Below are positions 1-4,711 of a stretch of DNA of 5,041 bases, piece by piece. Position numbers and translations under genes: made by a program. Source of the DNA: Legionellaceae bacterium UBA6148 (GTDB taxonomy: Bacteria > Pseudomonadota > Gammaproteobacteria > Legionellales > Legionellaceae). The notes under the pieces were generated by a model. That model was not told the origin of the DNA, ran no database searches, and worked only from the letters and a program-made list of their open reading frames with translations. Within the stretch, counting starts at the first letter, position 1, and each line of letters begins with the position of its first letter. The DNA lies in the NCBI GenBank assembly GCA_002423125.1, contig DIUW01000018.1, positions 1 through 5,041 on the forward strand, written 5' to 3'.

Positions 1-129
1 CCCGTAGTTCTCCGAACGGATACGATTCATGCTCAGATTATCTATGGAATTTCGGATACTGAATTGATTTCTAAAACTAAATATTGGTCTAAGTATCAAA
101 AACTTAATTGCCAAAAACTGTTAAATTAG
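1..129 (+). CDS. 3' end of an unrecognised open reading frame
   Basis: Reading from base 1, 42 sense codons run without interruption to a TAG at 127-129. The peptide ends in YWSKYQKLNCQKLLN and has a normal-looking composition, with several Ile, Lys and Tyr, but I do not recognise the family and see no diagnostic motif. The start lies outside the window, so only a C-terminus is available. An open frame of this length arises by chance in roughly one case in eight, so coding is likely but not certain. The ISL3 element begins 78 bp after the stop, so the gene was not cut by that insertion. Confidence 0.4.
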   Translation, partial: PVVLRTDTIHAQIIYGISDTELISKTKYWSKYQKLNCQKLLN

Positions 130-206
130 GTGCGAAACATCGGATGCAGGTTCCCCTGATTCCCTTTTAGGGCAAGGAGGTAATCACCCTTTTGCCTGAT
201 AATTTG
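130..206. other. Non-coding gap with a weak hairpin before the ISL3 end
   Basis: This is the short spacer between the left-edge ORF and the ISL3 terminal repeat. It holds one imperfect hairpin at 171-196, with arms GGCAAGGAGGT and ACCCTTTTGCC around the loop AATC. The stem has two G-U pairs and one mismatch. No T-run follows, so a terminator role for the upstream gene is only a possibility. No gene is visible. Confidence 0.3.
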
Positions 207-232
207 GGCTCTACCGGAATTGCCGGGGTATG
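207..232 (+). repeat. ISL3 terminal inverted repeat, left copy (transposase 3' side)
   Basis: This 26-bp sequence begins GGCTCTACCGG and is the exact reverse complement of 1591-1616. The repeat ends 7 bp before the transposase stop codon (complement of 240-242), so the element is compact at this side. It is the right inverted repeat when the IS is oriented by its gene. Confidence 0.93.
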
Positions 233-239
233 TTCAAAT

Positions 240-1493
240 TTAGCTCATGCAAAATCTTTCGTACCCATTAAGATCCAGTGATATTCTTTGAAAAAGTCTA
301 TCGATATTGAATATTCCGTAGCAACGGCGCTTAATAACTTTTATCTTATTGTTTAATCCTTCAACAAATCCACTGTTTTTTCGTTGTCTATGATAAAAGT
401 AGTTCAGTATGCCATCCCAGTTATTTCTCAATGTGGCAATAAATTTATCGAAATAACTTAGCCCACTTAAATTAACGCTATGAATCCAGTCTTCAACCAG
501 CTGCTCTGCTTTCCCTTTGCCGATATTTTGATTAAAAATAGCGGTTATATCATTTTGCAGATCATAGGCACTCTTGAGATCAGGTGAATAACCAAATAAT
601 GTATCTAAAATTTGGTTATCTTGAGCATTTAAATTGTCATCCTTTTTTCTTAATGCCCACATTGCGCCTTTCAATTTGGCATAATCAACATCATTTAGCT
701 CTCTTTTAAGGCGTTTCAATTCTTGTTTACGTAGAGTATCGATACATGAGCGATAGCTCTTTGCAACATGAAATCGATCGATAACTACTTTAATTTTCTC
801 TCCAAATACCTCTTTTACCGCGTTGATATAGCCATCGTACATATCTGAACACACTGTTTTAACTGTTTTTTTGATGTCTTGTGGGATCGACTCCAAAAAT
901 GTCTTAATCGTTGCTTTCTTCCGATCGGGTAATACTGCAAGAATTTGAACCCTGTTATTAACTTTCGTACTCACAATGACTACAAAATCTTTATGGTCTT
1001 TCTTTAGTGCAATTTCATCCAAACCAAAATAAGGTAGCGCAGCTATTGAGACCCAATCAACTTTTGTCTCAATTTGGCGGCTTAAAACGCCCTCAACTTC
1101 TTCTGTACTCACATCTTCTTTACGTGCCACATCATGTACGGTGCTGTTGATTAGCAGGCGCATTAACCACTCCTCGTACGCTTTGGTGAATTTACTGCGC
1201 CTGTTATACCAGTTGGGCTCTTCTGTCGTTGTGGGTCTGTTATCGCATTGGTCACATTCAAAACGCGCCGGCCTTAGCCGAATGTATACAGATTGTCCGA
1301 AAACAGGCAAGTGTCTTAATAAAATCGCTTCGCCATAGTCGTGTATTTTGGTTGTTTTTTGCCCGCACTTCCGGCAGACAGATGATTTCTTTGTGCTTTT
1401 GACAGTAATTACGAGGTCATTTGTTTTGTTTGTTTCGATGCTTAAAATTCTCACATCTGGAATGTTAAGTTGTATCTCAAATTTTCCCGCCAC
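240..1493 (-). CDS. ISL3-family transposase, 417 aa, intact
   Basis: This DDE transposase would cut and rejoin the element's ends. Residues 40-83 form an N-terminal zinc finger (C40xxC43 and C80xxC83), the zf-ISL3 signature, followed by a helix-turn-helix region at about 100-140. The catalytic domain begins around 150. Candidate acidic residues are D159 (in YFGLDEIALKK), D217 (in CSDMYDGY) and E378 (in GFVEGLNNKIK), with the family-typical VIDRFHVAK stretch at about 237-245. Length is normal for ISL3 and there is no frameshift. The start is GTG (complement of 1491-1493). In frame, an upstream TAA lies 15 bp before it and no ATG intervenes, so GTG is the best choice; the Shine-Dalgarno is weak. 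The C-terminus ends at the terminal repeat. Family identity is secure. Confidence 0.95.
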   Translation of the reverse strand: MAGKFEIQLNIPDVRILSIETNKTNDLVITVKSTKKSSVCRKCGQKTTKIHDYGEAILLRHLPVFGQSVYIRLRPARFECDQCDNRPTTTEEPNWYNRRSKFTKAYEEWLMRLLINSTVHDVARKEDVSTEEVEGVLSRQIETKVDWVSIAALPYFGLDEIALKKDHKDFVVIVSTKVNNRVQILAVLPDRKKATIKTFLESIPQDIKKTVKTVCSDMYDGYINAVKEVFGEKIKVVIDRFHVAKSYRSCIDTLRKQELKRLKRELNDVDYAKLKGAMWALRKKDDNLNAQDNQILDTLFGYSPDLKSAYDLQNDITAIFNQNIGKGKAEQLVEDWIHSVNLSGLSYFDKFIATLRNNWDGILNYFYHRQRKNSGFVEGLNNKIKVIKRRCYGIFNIDRLFQRISLDLNGYERFCMS

Positions 1494-1528
1494 GATAATA
1501 AGTCCGTTTTAATCCAATAAAGCAGCAG

Positions 1529-1557
1529 ATTATAGCTATTTCTGTTTTAATTCAAAC
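1529..1557 (-). promoter_or_regulatory. Candidate promoter of the ISL3 transposase
   Basis: On the minus strand a perfect TATAAT (complement of 1529-1534) lies about 36 bp upstream of the GTG start. A poor -35 candidate, TTTGAA (complement of 1551-1556), sits 16 bp further up. A small palindrome AAACG-GCA-CGTTT at 1554-1566 overlaps the -35 region and could bind a regulator. This is assignment by motif only. Confidence 0.4.
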
Positions 1558-1590
1558 GGCACGTTTTAGTAAGGATGTTTTCTTAATAAG

Positions 1591-1616
1591 CATACCCCGG
1601 CAATTCCGGTAGAGCC
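1591..1616 (-). repeat. ISL3 terminal inverted repeat, right copy (transposase 5' side)
   Basis: This is the exact reverse complement of 207-232, with no mismatch over 26 bp. Beyond the repeat, 206 (G) and 1617 (A) no longer pair, which fixes the element's boundary. The 97 bp between this repeat and the transposase start carry the candidate promoter. Confidence 0.93.
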
Positions 1617-1638
1617 AAATAAAATAATAGTTGGACCA

Positions 1639-1650
1639 GTGTGTGGCGAA
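1639..1650 (+). repeat. 12-bp inverted repeat, left arm, upstream of the decayed transposase
   Basis: GTGTGTGGCGAA here is the exact reverse complement of TTCGCCACACAC at 3287-3298. The two copies enclose the transposase remnant and the rpn gene, and this one lies about 70 bp before the transposase start, where a terminal repeat would be expected. A 12-mer inverted match somewhere in 5 kb is not rare by chance (expected number near one), so the location is the main argument. No matching target duplication is seen outside the arms. Confidence 0.4.
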
Positions 1651-1707
1651 ACCCTAATTTCAAATTTATAAGCGAAAAATATCCAAGAATTCCCACCTAT
1701 ATTATAG

Positions 1708-1713
1708 TATAAT
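1708..1713 (+). promoter_or_regulatory. TATAAT -10-like box before the decayed transposase
   Basis: A perfect TATAAT ends 7 bp before the ATG at 1721. I see no convincing -35 hexamer at the right distance, and the placement so near the start codon would give an almost leaderless message. The surrounding sequence is very AT-rich, so chance is possible. If active it could also drive rpn. Confidence 0.25.
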
Positions 1714-1720
1714 AGTCATT

Positions 1721-2330
1721 ATGATGAAATTAATGGCATTGATGTTGAGTTATATGGCAGTCTGCCTGCGTTTGTTGTTCCCTGGAGGACTGCGCGCAAT
1801 CGCCGCCGAAAACATTATTCTGCGCAAACAGCTCCGCATTTAACATTGTTTGAAAAATTTTCGTTTGGATTTTTAACATCGATGATATGCAAACGTAGAT
1901 TGTCTCGTATTGCTATTATTTTAAAGCCCGCAAACTGACTGAAATTTCATAAGGCCTTGGTCATGCGAAAATATCATTATTTAAGCTCGGATAACGATCC
2001 ACTGTTCCAATTTAATCAATGGAAGGCCAATTTACGTATTCTTGATATAGAGAAAATCAAATCTGTACCGCCGCACTCGTTTATTGAACGCTTCATTGGA
2101 ACCGTCGACGCGAATTATTGGAGCAAACTCTATTTTGGAATGCCAATGACTTACAAAATAAGTTAAACTTATTTCAACGCTACTACAACGAAGAGCGCTG
2201 TCATTACGGTATTAATAAAGTGACACCGCTTCAAAAAGCGGAAAAACAACCCAGTAATGTGATTTCAATGGAACATCATCGCTGGCAAAAACAATGCCAT
2301 GGTTTATTTCAACACCCCATGGCTGCATAA
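1721..2330 (+). pseudogene. Decayed IS481/IS3-like transposase (integrase core, rve_3 type)
   Basis: The pieces match, in order, a roughly 350-aa family of integrase-core transposases. The first piece (1721-1840) has the N-terminal PGGLRAIAAENIILRKQL and then runs into TAA. A frame change near 1838-1842 leads to a second piece with LTLFEKFSFGFL and LKFHKALV, broken by TGA at 1936-1938. At about 1975-1985 the HYL of KYHYL joins directly to SSDNDPLFQFNQW, so about 130 residues are missing, including the helix-turn-helix and the first catalytic Asp. The second Asp (SSDNDPLF) and the Glu region (HSFIERFIGT) remain. A one-base loss near 2104-2106 moves the frame again; the third piece restores LFWNANDLQNKL and ends with the family tail CHGLFQHPMAA. 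It cannot make an active enzyme. The exact IS family name is uncertain. Confidence 0.85.
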
Positions 2331-2355
2331 ACTGATAATAAAGAGACGAACGATT

Positions 2356-3234
2356 ATGTCACGATATCTTGACCCTAAGGCGGATGTGGTTTTTAAAAAA
2401 ATATTTGGTGATCATCCAAAGTTATTAATCAGCTTTTTAAATGCGTTGCTTCCCTTGCCTGCGAATAGTCCTATCGTCACGCTGACGTATCTGCAGAATG
2501 AACAAGTACCGAGTATTCCTGAATTCAAGCGAACCATCGCCGATGTAAAATGCACGGATACAAAAGGTCGCGTATTCATTGTTGAAATGCAAATGAATTG
2601 GACCGATCATTTTAAACAACGTCTACTCTTCGGAACCAGCCAGGCATTTGTAAAACAACTGGCAAAGGGAGATGACTATAAATTTCTTCAGCCTGTTTAT
2701 GGCTTAGGGATTGTTGCTGACATTTATGACAGAGCAACGCCAGATTGGTATCACCATTATCAATTGGTTAAAAAAGGAAATGCAACTGAGGATCTGATTG
2801 AGCACTTACAACTTATTTTTATTGAGCTACCTAAATTTCCCATTCAATCCTCTGAAGAAAAACAACTTCGATTATTATGGTTACGATTTTTACGTGAAAT
2901 TGATGAAAAAACAATCACCGTTTCAAAAGACCTTTTAGAAATACCAGAAATAGCAGAAGCGTTAGAACTGGCGGAAGAGTCCGCATATACACCAGGAGAG
3001 ATGACTCTTTATGAAAGTTACTGGGATCAAGTGAGCCGAGAAAAAACGCTTATTATGGATAAGTACGCTGAAGGCTTAGCTGAAGGCGAGGTTAAAGGCA
3101 AGGCTGAAGGCAAGGCTGAAGAGAAACATGAAATAGCAATTAACATGCTCAAAGACAATGAGCCATTAGATAAGATAAGTAGATTTACGGGGTTAACTCA
3201 AGACATCATAAAAAAGCTCAAGAATAAAATGTAA
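2356..3234 (+). CDS. Rpn/YhgA-like PD-(D/E)XK nuclease, 292 aa
   Basis: This is a member of the Rpn family (recombination-promoting nuclease, often annotated 'putative transposase', PDDEXK_2). Such proteins are DNA endonucleases; E. coli homologues stimulate RecA-independent recombination and some act against phage. The N-terminus RYLDPKADVVFKKIFG is the family opening. The nuclease core holds D63 (IADVKC) and E77-x-Q79 (FIVEMQM), matching the D...ExQ variant of PD-(D/E)XK. After about residue 215 comes a Glu/Lys/Gly-rich tail with short repeats (237-256) and a final helical segment LDKISRFTGLTQDIIKKLK. The ATG at 2356 is preferred to an in-frame ATG at 2299, which would overlap the transposase remnant and add non-family sequence; a purine-rich AAAGAGA lies about 10 bp upstream. 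The frame is intact although the neighbouring transposase is dead, which suggests it is maintained or recently arrived. Confidence 0.9.
   Translation: MSRYLDPKADVVFKKIFGDHPKLLISFLNALLPLPANSPIVTLTYLQNEQVPSIPEFKRTIADVKCTDTKGRVFIVEMQMNWTDHFKQRLLFGTSQAFVKQLAKGDDYKFLQPVYGLGIVADIYDRATPDWYHHYQLVKKGNATEDLIEHLQLIFIELPKFPIQSSEEKQLRLLWLRFLREIDEKTITVSKDLLEIPEIAEALELAEESAYTPGEMTLYESYWDQVSREKTLIMDKYAEGLAEGEVKGKAEGKAEEKHEIAINMLKDNEPLDKISRFTGLTQDIIKKLKNKM
3001..3234 (+). CDS. Possible internal C-terminal product of rpn (RpnS-like), 77 aa
   Basis: An in-frame ATG at 3001 is preceded by AGGAG at 2994-2998, a good Shine-Dalgarno sequence at a short distance (2 bp). Translation from it would give the repeat-bearing tail and the C-terminal helical segment without the nuclease core. 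In E. coli, rpn genes have been reported to make such a short C-terminal protein from an internal start, which inhibits the full-length toxic nuclease. Here this is inference by analogy. The short spacing and the chance occurrence of AGGAG in Glu/Gly codons argue for caution. Confidence 0.3.
   Translation: MTLYESYWDQVSREKTLIMDKYAEGLAEGEVKGKAEGKAEEKHEIAINMLKDNEPLDKISRFTGLTQDIIKKLKNKM
3066..3125 (+). repeat. Imperfect 12-nt tandem repeat in the rpn tail
   Basis: About four to five in-frame copies of a unit close to GCTGAAGGCAAG encode (A/V)(E/K)G(K/E) steps in the linker before the C-terminal segment. Two neighbouring copies are identical at about 3091-3116. Such units can gain or lose copies without breaking the frame, and variable tails of this sort are common in Rpn-family proteins. 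Confidence 0.75.
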
Positions 3235-3371
3235 TTAAAGACAGTCTATTTTTTACACTTCATGATCTATTTTTAAAAATAAACAATTCGCCACACACAA
3301 ATAAGAAATAGATCAAATTTTTCTGTTGAAATATTCAGTATGATGACCAGCTTGTTAATTTACCTAAATTT
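3235..3371. other. Intergenic region between rpn and the IS1634-like gene
   Basis: This AT-rich 137-bp spacer has no gene. It holds the right arm of the 12-bp repeat (3287-3298) and a 10-bp inverted pair TGATCTATTT / AAATAGATCA (3263-3272 and 3306-3315) around that arm. There is also a TATGAT at 3339-3344 that might serve as a -10 box for the downstream transposase. The left end of the IS1634-like element should lie here, but its partner end is outside the window, so I cannot place it. Confidence 0.4.
3287..3298 (-). repeat. 12-bp inverted repeat, right arm, downstream of rpn
   Basis: TTCGCCACACAC is the exact reverse complement of 1639-1650. It lies 52 bp after the rpn stop codon and before the next transposase gene. 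It may be the right terminus of the decayed transposon. Pairing stops immediately outside and inside the 12 bp. Confidence 0.4.
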
Positions 3372-3766
3372 ATGTCATTAAATAGCAACACGGTTACTAG
3401 CGAGCAGTTAGGTCATCTTGGTTTAGTCGCGGCAACCATTCGCGAACTAGGAATAATTGAAAAAATTGATACAAGGCTTGATTTAAATGAGCGCAAGGGA
3501 GGGATTGTTACTTATGGCCGGCGCGTAGCCGCCATGGTATTGAATGGCCTTGGTTTTATGAATAGCCGCCTTTCAATGACGACACATTTTTTTCAAGATA
3601 AGCCCGTTGCTCAATTGTTAGGTGACGAAGTAGGCGCAGAGCATCTGAATGACGATTGCTTGGGTCGATGCCTTGATAAAATTGCCGAGTACGGGGTAAC
3701 CAAGCTTTATTCTGAGCTGGCATTTGAGATAGCACGAGAAAAAGGCATATTAGGCCAAAGACTTCA

Positions 3767-3772
3767 CCTAGA
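3767..3772 (+). repeat. Target-site duplication CCTAGA, left copy
   Basis: CCTAGA lies directly before the cassette's TGTAAC end and recurs at 4872-4877 directly after its GTTACA end. Two further bases (CA) also match to the left, so an 8-bp duplication CACCTAGA is possible if the element ends are set 2 bp further in on the right. Confidence 0.85.
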
Positions 3773-3932
3773 TGTAACAGCTCGCATTCATAAATACATC
3801 GGCCCGCAATCAACGCATAAAATTGGCCCAAATTAAATGCGAATGAAATTCTTGTTCGGCCTACTTTAATCGCCACTATAAAAAATCTGGCCCACATTAA
3901 CTGCGAATGGACTTACTTTATTTGCGAATGAA
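3773..3932 (+). repeat. Left long terminal inverted repeat of the hicAB cassette
   Basis: This pairs with 4712-4871 without gaps (paired positions add up to 8644), with about 21 mismatches in 160 by hand count. Five related motifs lie in it: GGCCCGCAATCAACGC at 3801, GGCCCAAATTAAATGCGAAT at 3825, GGCCTACTTTAATCGCCA at 3858, GGCCCACATTAACTGCGAAT at 3889 and GGACTTACTTTATTTGCGAA at 3909. They are probably transposase-binding sites. The arm ends just before the hicA control region. Confidence 0.88.
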
Positions 3933-3933
3933 T

Positions 3934-3961
3934 TTCTTCTATTTACTAGATTTTTGATACT
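3934..3961 (+). promoter_or_regulatory. Tentative hicAB promoter
   Basis: A -10-like TACTAT at 3958-3963 overlaps the palindrome, and a poor -35 candidate TTCTTC lies at 3934-3939 with 18 bp between. The assignment rests on position (just inside the left repeat, directly before hicA) more than on motif quality. Confidence 0.25.
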
Positions 3962-3973
3962 ATATGCAGTATC
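3956..3973 (+). promoter_or_regulatory. Palindrome GATACT-N6-AGTATC, likely HicB operator
   Basis: Two perfect 6-bp arms around ATATGC lie 8 bp before the preferred hicA start. HicB antitoxins with a DNA-binding C-terminus repress their own operon by binding such inverted repeats over the promoter. The site covers an upstream in-frame ATG at 3964, which argues that this ATG is not the true start. Binding is inferred, not shown. Confidence 0.5.
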
Positions 3974-3981
3974 ATTTAAGT

Positions 3982-4233
3982 ATGGCTAAAAACGAAAAGA
4001 TACTTCATAAGATGCAGTCGAATCCCAAGGATTGGCGCATTGAGCAATTAGAGACCGTTGCAAAACAATACGGTGTTGCTGTTCGTAAAACGGGTGGTAG
4101 TCATGTAGTGTTTGATCATGATAACTGGATTGAACTACTTTGCGTTCCAGCTCATCGACCAATAAAACCGATTTATGTTAAAAAATTTATTGCTCTTATT
4201 AAGAGCTTGGAGGTTGATGATGAAAATACCTGA
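3982..4233 (+). CDS. hicA: HicA-family toxin (mRNA interferase), 83 aa
   Basis: HicA toxins cleave mRNA and tmRNA and stop growth; their dsRNA-binding-like fold carries one catalytic His in a G(S/T)H motif. Here the sequence opens MAKNEKILHKMQSNPKDWRI, a common HicA N-terminus. It has KTGGSHVVF with H41 as the expected catalytic residue, then the conserved PAHRPIKPIYVKKFIALIK. Length is normal. An in-frame ATG at 3964 would add MQYHLS, but it lies inside the palindromic operator, and the family begins at MAKNEK, so 3982 is preferred. No strong Shine-Dalgarno is seen (TTAAG only). The 3' end overlaps hicB by 14 bp, implying translational coupling. All expected residues are present, so the toxin is probably functional. 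Confidence 0.93.
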   Translation: MAKNEKILHKMQSNPKDWRIEQLETVAKQYGVAVRKTGGSHVVFDHDNWIELLCVPAHRPIKPIYVKKFIALIKSLEVDDENT

Positions 4234-4582
4234 ATATCCATTTACTATTCATGAGCTAACGCTTGATGATGGCGGTGGTTTTCTGATTGAATTCCCTGAT
4301 CTACCTGGTTGCATGTCTGATGGATCAACTGTTGAAGAAGCGGTTGTTAATGGATTTGATGCTGTTCAATGTTGGATTTCTGTTGCAAAAGAAAAAGGCC
4401 GAGAAATACCTATGCCCGGTGAAATTGAGAATCAAAGTGGCAAATGGGTACAGCGCGTTCCTCGATCACTGCATGCGAGATTGACCAAGCAAGCGAAACG
4501 TGAGCATGTTAGTTTAAATACGCTGGTTGTATCTATTCTCTCAGAGTCACTCGGTTATAAATCAAAACGTCAACACCAATAA
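4220..4582 (+). CDS. hicB: HicB-family antitoxin, 120 aa
   Basis: HicB binds and neutralises HicA and represses the operon. Residues 1-65 form the partial RNase H-like HicB fold, with the hallmark GGGFLIEFPDLPGCMSDG (18-35) and the following TVEEAVVNGFDAVQCWI helix. Residues 75-114 (KWVQRVPRSLHARLTKQAKREHVSLNTLVVS and on) look like an Arc-type ribbon-helix-helix DNA-binding domain, so this is a DNA-binding HicB. A strong GGAGG at 4209-4213 sits 6 bp before the ATG at 4220; the ATG at 4217 is in frame but too close. The strong site, compared with the weak one of hicA, would favour excess antitoxin. Upstream in-frame starts (from 4175) lie inside hicA and lack family similarity. Confidence 0.93.
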   Translation: MKIPEYPFTIHELTLDDGGGFLIEFPDLPGCMSDGSTVEEAVVNGFDAVQCWISVAKEKGREIPMPGEIENQSGKWVQRVPRSLHARLTKQAKREHVSLNTLVVSILSESLGYKSKRQHQ

Positions 4583-4615
4583 AGAAACCATAGATGTTGG
4601 CGTTGACTTTTTTTT
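4569..4615 (+). terminator. Rho-independent terminator of hicAB
   Basis: The stem GTCAACACCAA (4569-4579) pairs with TTGGCGTTGAC (4597-4607) with one mismatch, around a 17-nt loop, and eight T follow directly (4608-4615). The stem begins inside the last hicB codons, and the TAA stop is in the loop. It isolates the operon from sequences outside the cassette. Confidence 0.8.
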
Positions 4616-4711
4616 GAATTTCTCTATGGGTTAATTGGTTAAAAATGTTCCATGATTGGCAGGAATTAGGATCGCAAAGTAAACGGACGTTTTTCTGGTG
4701 GACCATGAAAT
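4616..4711. other. Non-coding spacer inside the cassette
   Basis: About 95 bp lie between the terminator and the right terminal repeat. I see no gene and no recognisable piece of istA or istB. A further end-like motif, GGTCCACCAG on the minus strand (4695-4704), may be the innermost right-end repeat. Confidence 0.5.

Larger units (their letters stand above)
207..1616 (-). mobile_element. ISL3-family insertion sequence, 1410 bp, apparently complete
   Basis: A perfect 26-bp inverted repeat starting GGCTCTACCGG bounds this unit at both ends (207-232 and 1591-1616). The single gene inside encodes a full-length ISL3-type transposase on the minus strand. ISL3 elements are usually about 1.3-2.3 kb, have one transposase gene and ends starting GG, and make 8-bp target duplications; the first three points fit. 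The expected duplication is not seen: the 8 bases outside the left end (ATAATTTG) and right end (AAATAAAA) differ. Either a flank was lost or rearranged, or two copies recombined. Intact ends plus an intact gene suggest the element could still be active. Confidence 0.9.
1639..3298 (+). mobile_element. Possible decayed transposon carrying rpn as passenger
   Basis: Inside a 12-bp inverted repeat lie a decayed integrase-core transposase and, 25 bp downstream on the same strand, an intact Rpn-type nuclease gene. The order (terminal repeat, promoter-like sequence, transposase, passenger, terminal repeat) is that of a small transposon with cargo. The transposase is broken, so the unit could move only with help in trans. 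The weak points are the short repeat and the absence of a target duplication. The alternative is that rpn is simply a neighbour of an IS remnant. Confidence 0.35.

Noticed and set aside
1141..1338. Plus-strand open frame inside the ISL3 transposase
   Set aside because: It is antisense to a well-supported gene, with no recognisable motif.
199..1624. 8-bp target duplication for the ISL3 element
   Set aside because: ATAATTTG and AAATAAAA do not match, and shifting the boundary by one base does not help.
1957..2166. Separate small gene
   Set aside because: It is the middle piece of the decayed integrase-core transposase; its start has no independent support.
2118..2330. Separate small gene with TTG start
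   Set aside because: It is the C-terminal piece of the same decayed transposase, in another frame after a one-base loss.
2437..2619. Minus-strand open frame inside rpn
   Set aside because: It is antisense to the conserved nuclease core of rpn; a shadow.
3556..3897. Minus-strand open frame of 113 codons
   Set aside because: It is a shadow of the IS1634-like gene and the left cassette repeat on the other strand; its sequence has no family resemblance.
3801..3932. CRISPR-like array from repeated GGCCC...GCGAAT motifs
   Set aside because: Units are imperfect, unevenly spaced and mirrored at the other end of the cassette, which fits transposon ends rather than a CRISPR array.
4175..4219. Longer HicB beginning upstream at 4175
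   Set aside because: The extra residues lie inside hicA and do not resemble HicB; GGAGG at 4209-4213 marks 4220 as the start.
4287..4484. Alternative frame inside hicB
   Set aside because: It overlaps the HicB core in another frame and shows no family features.
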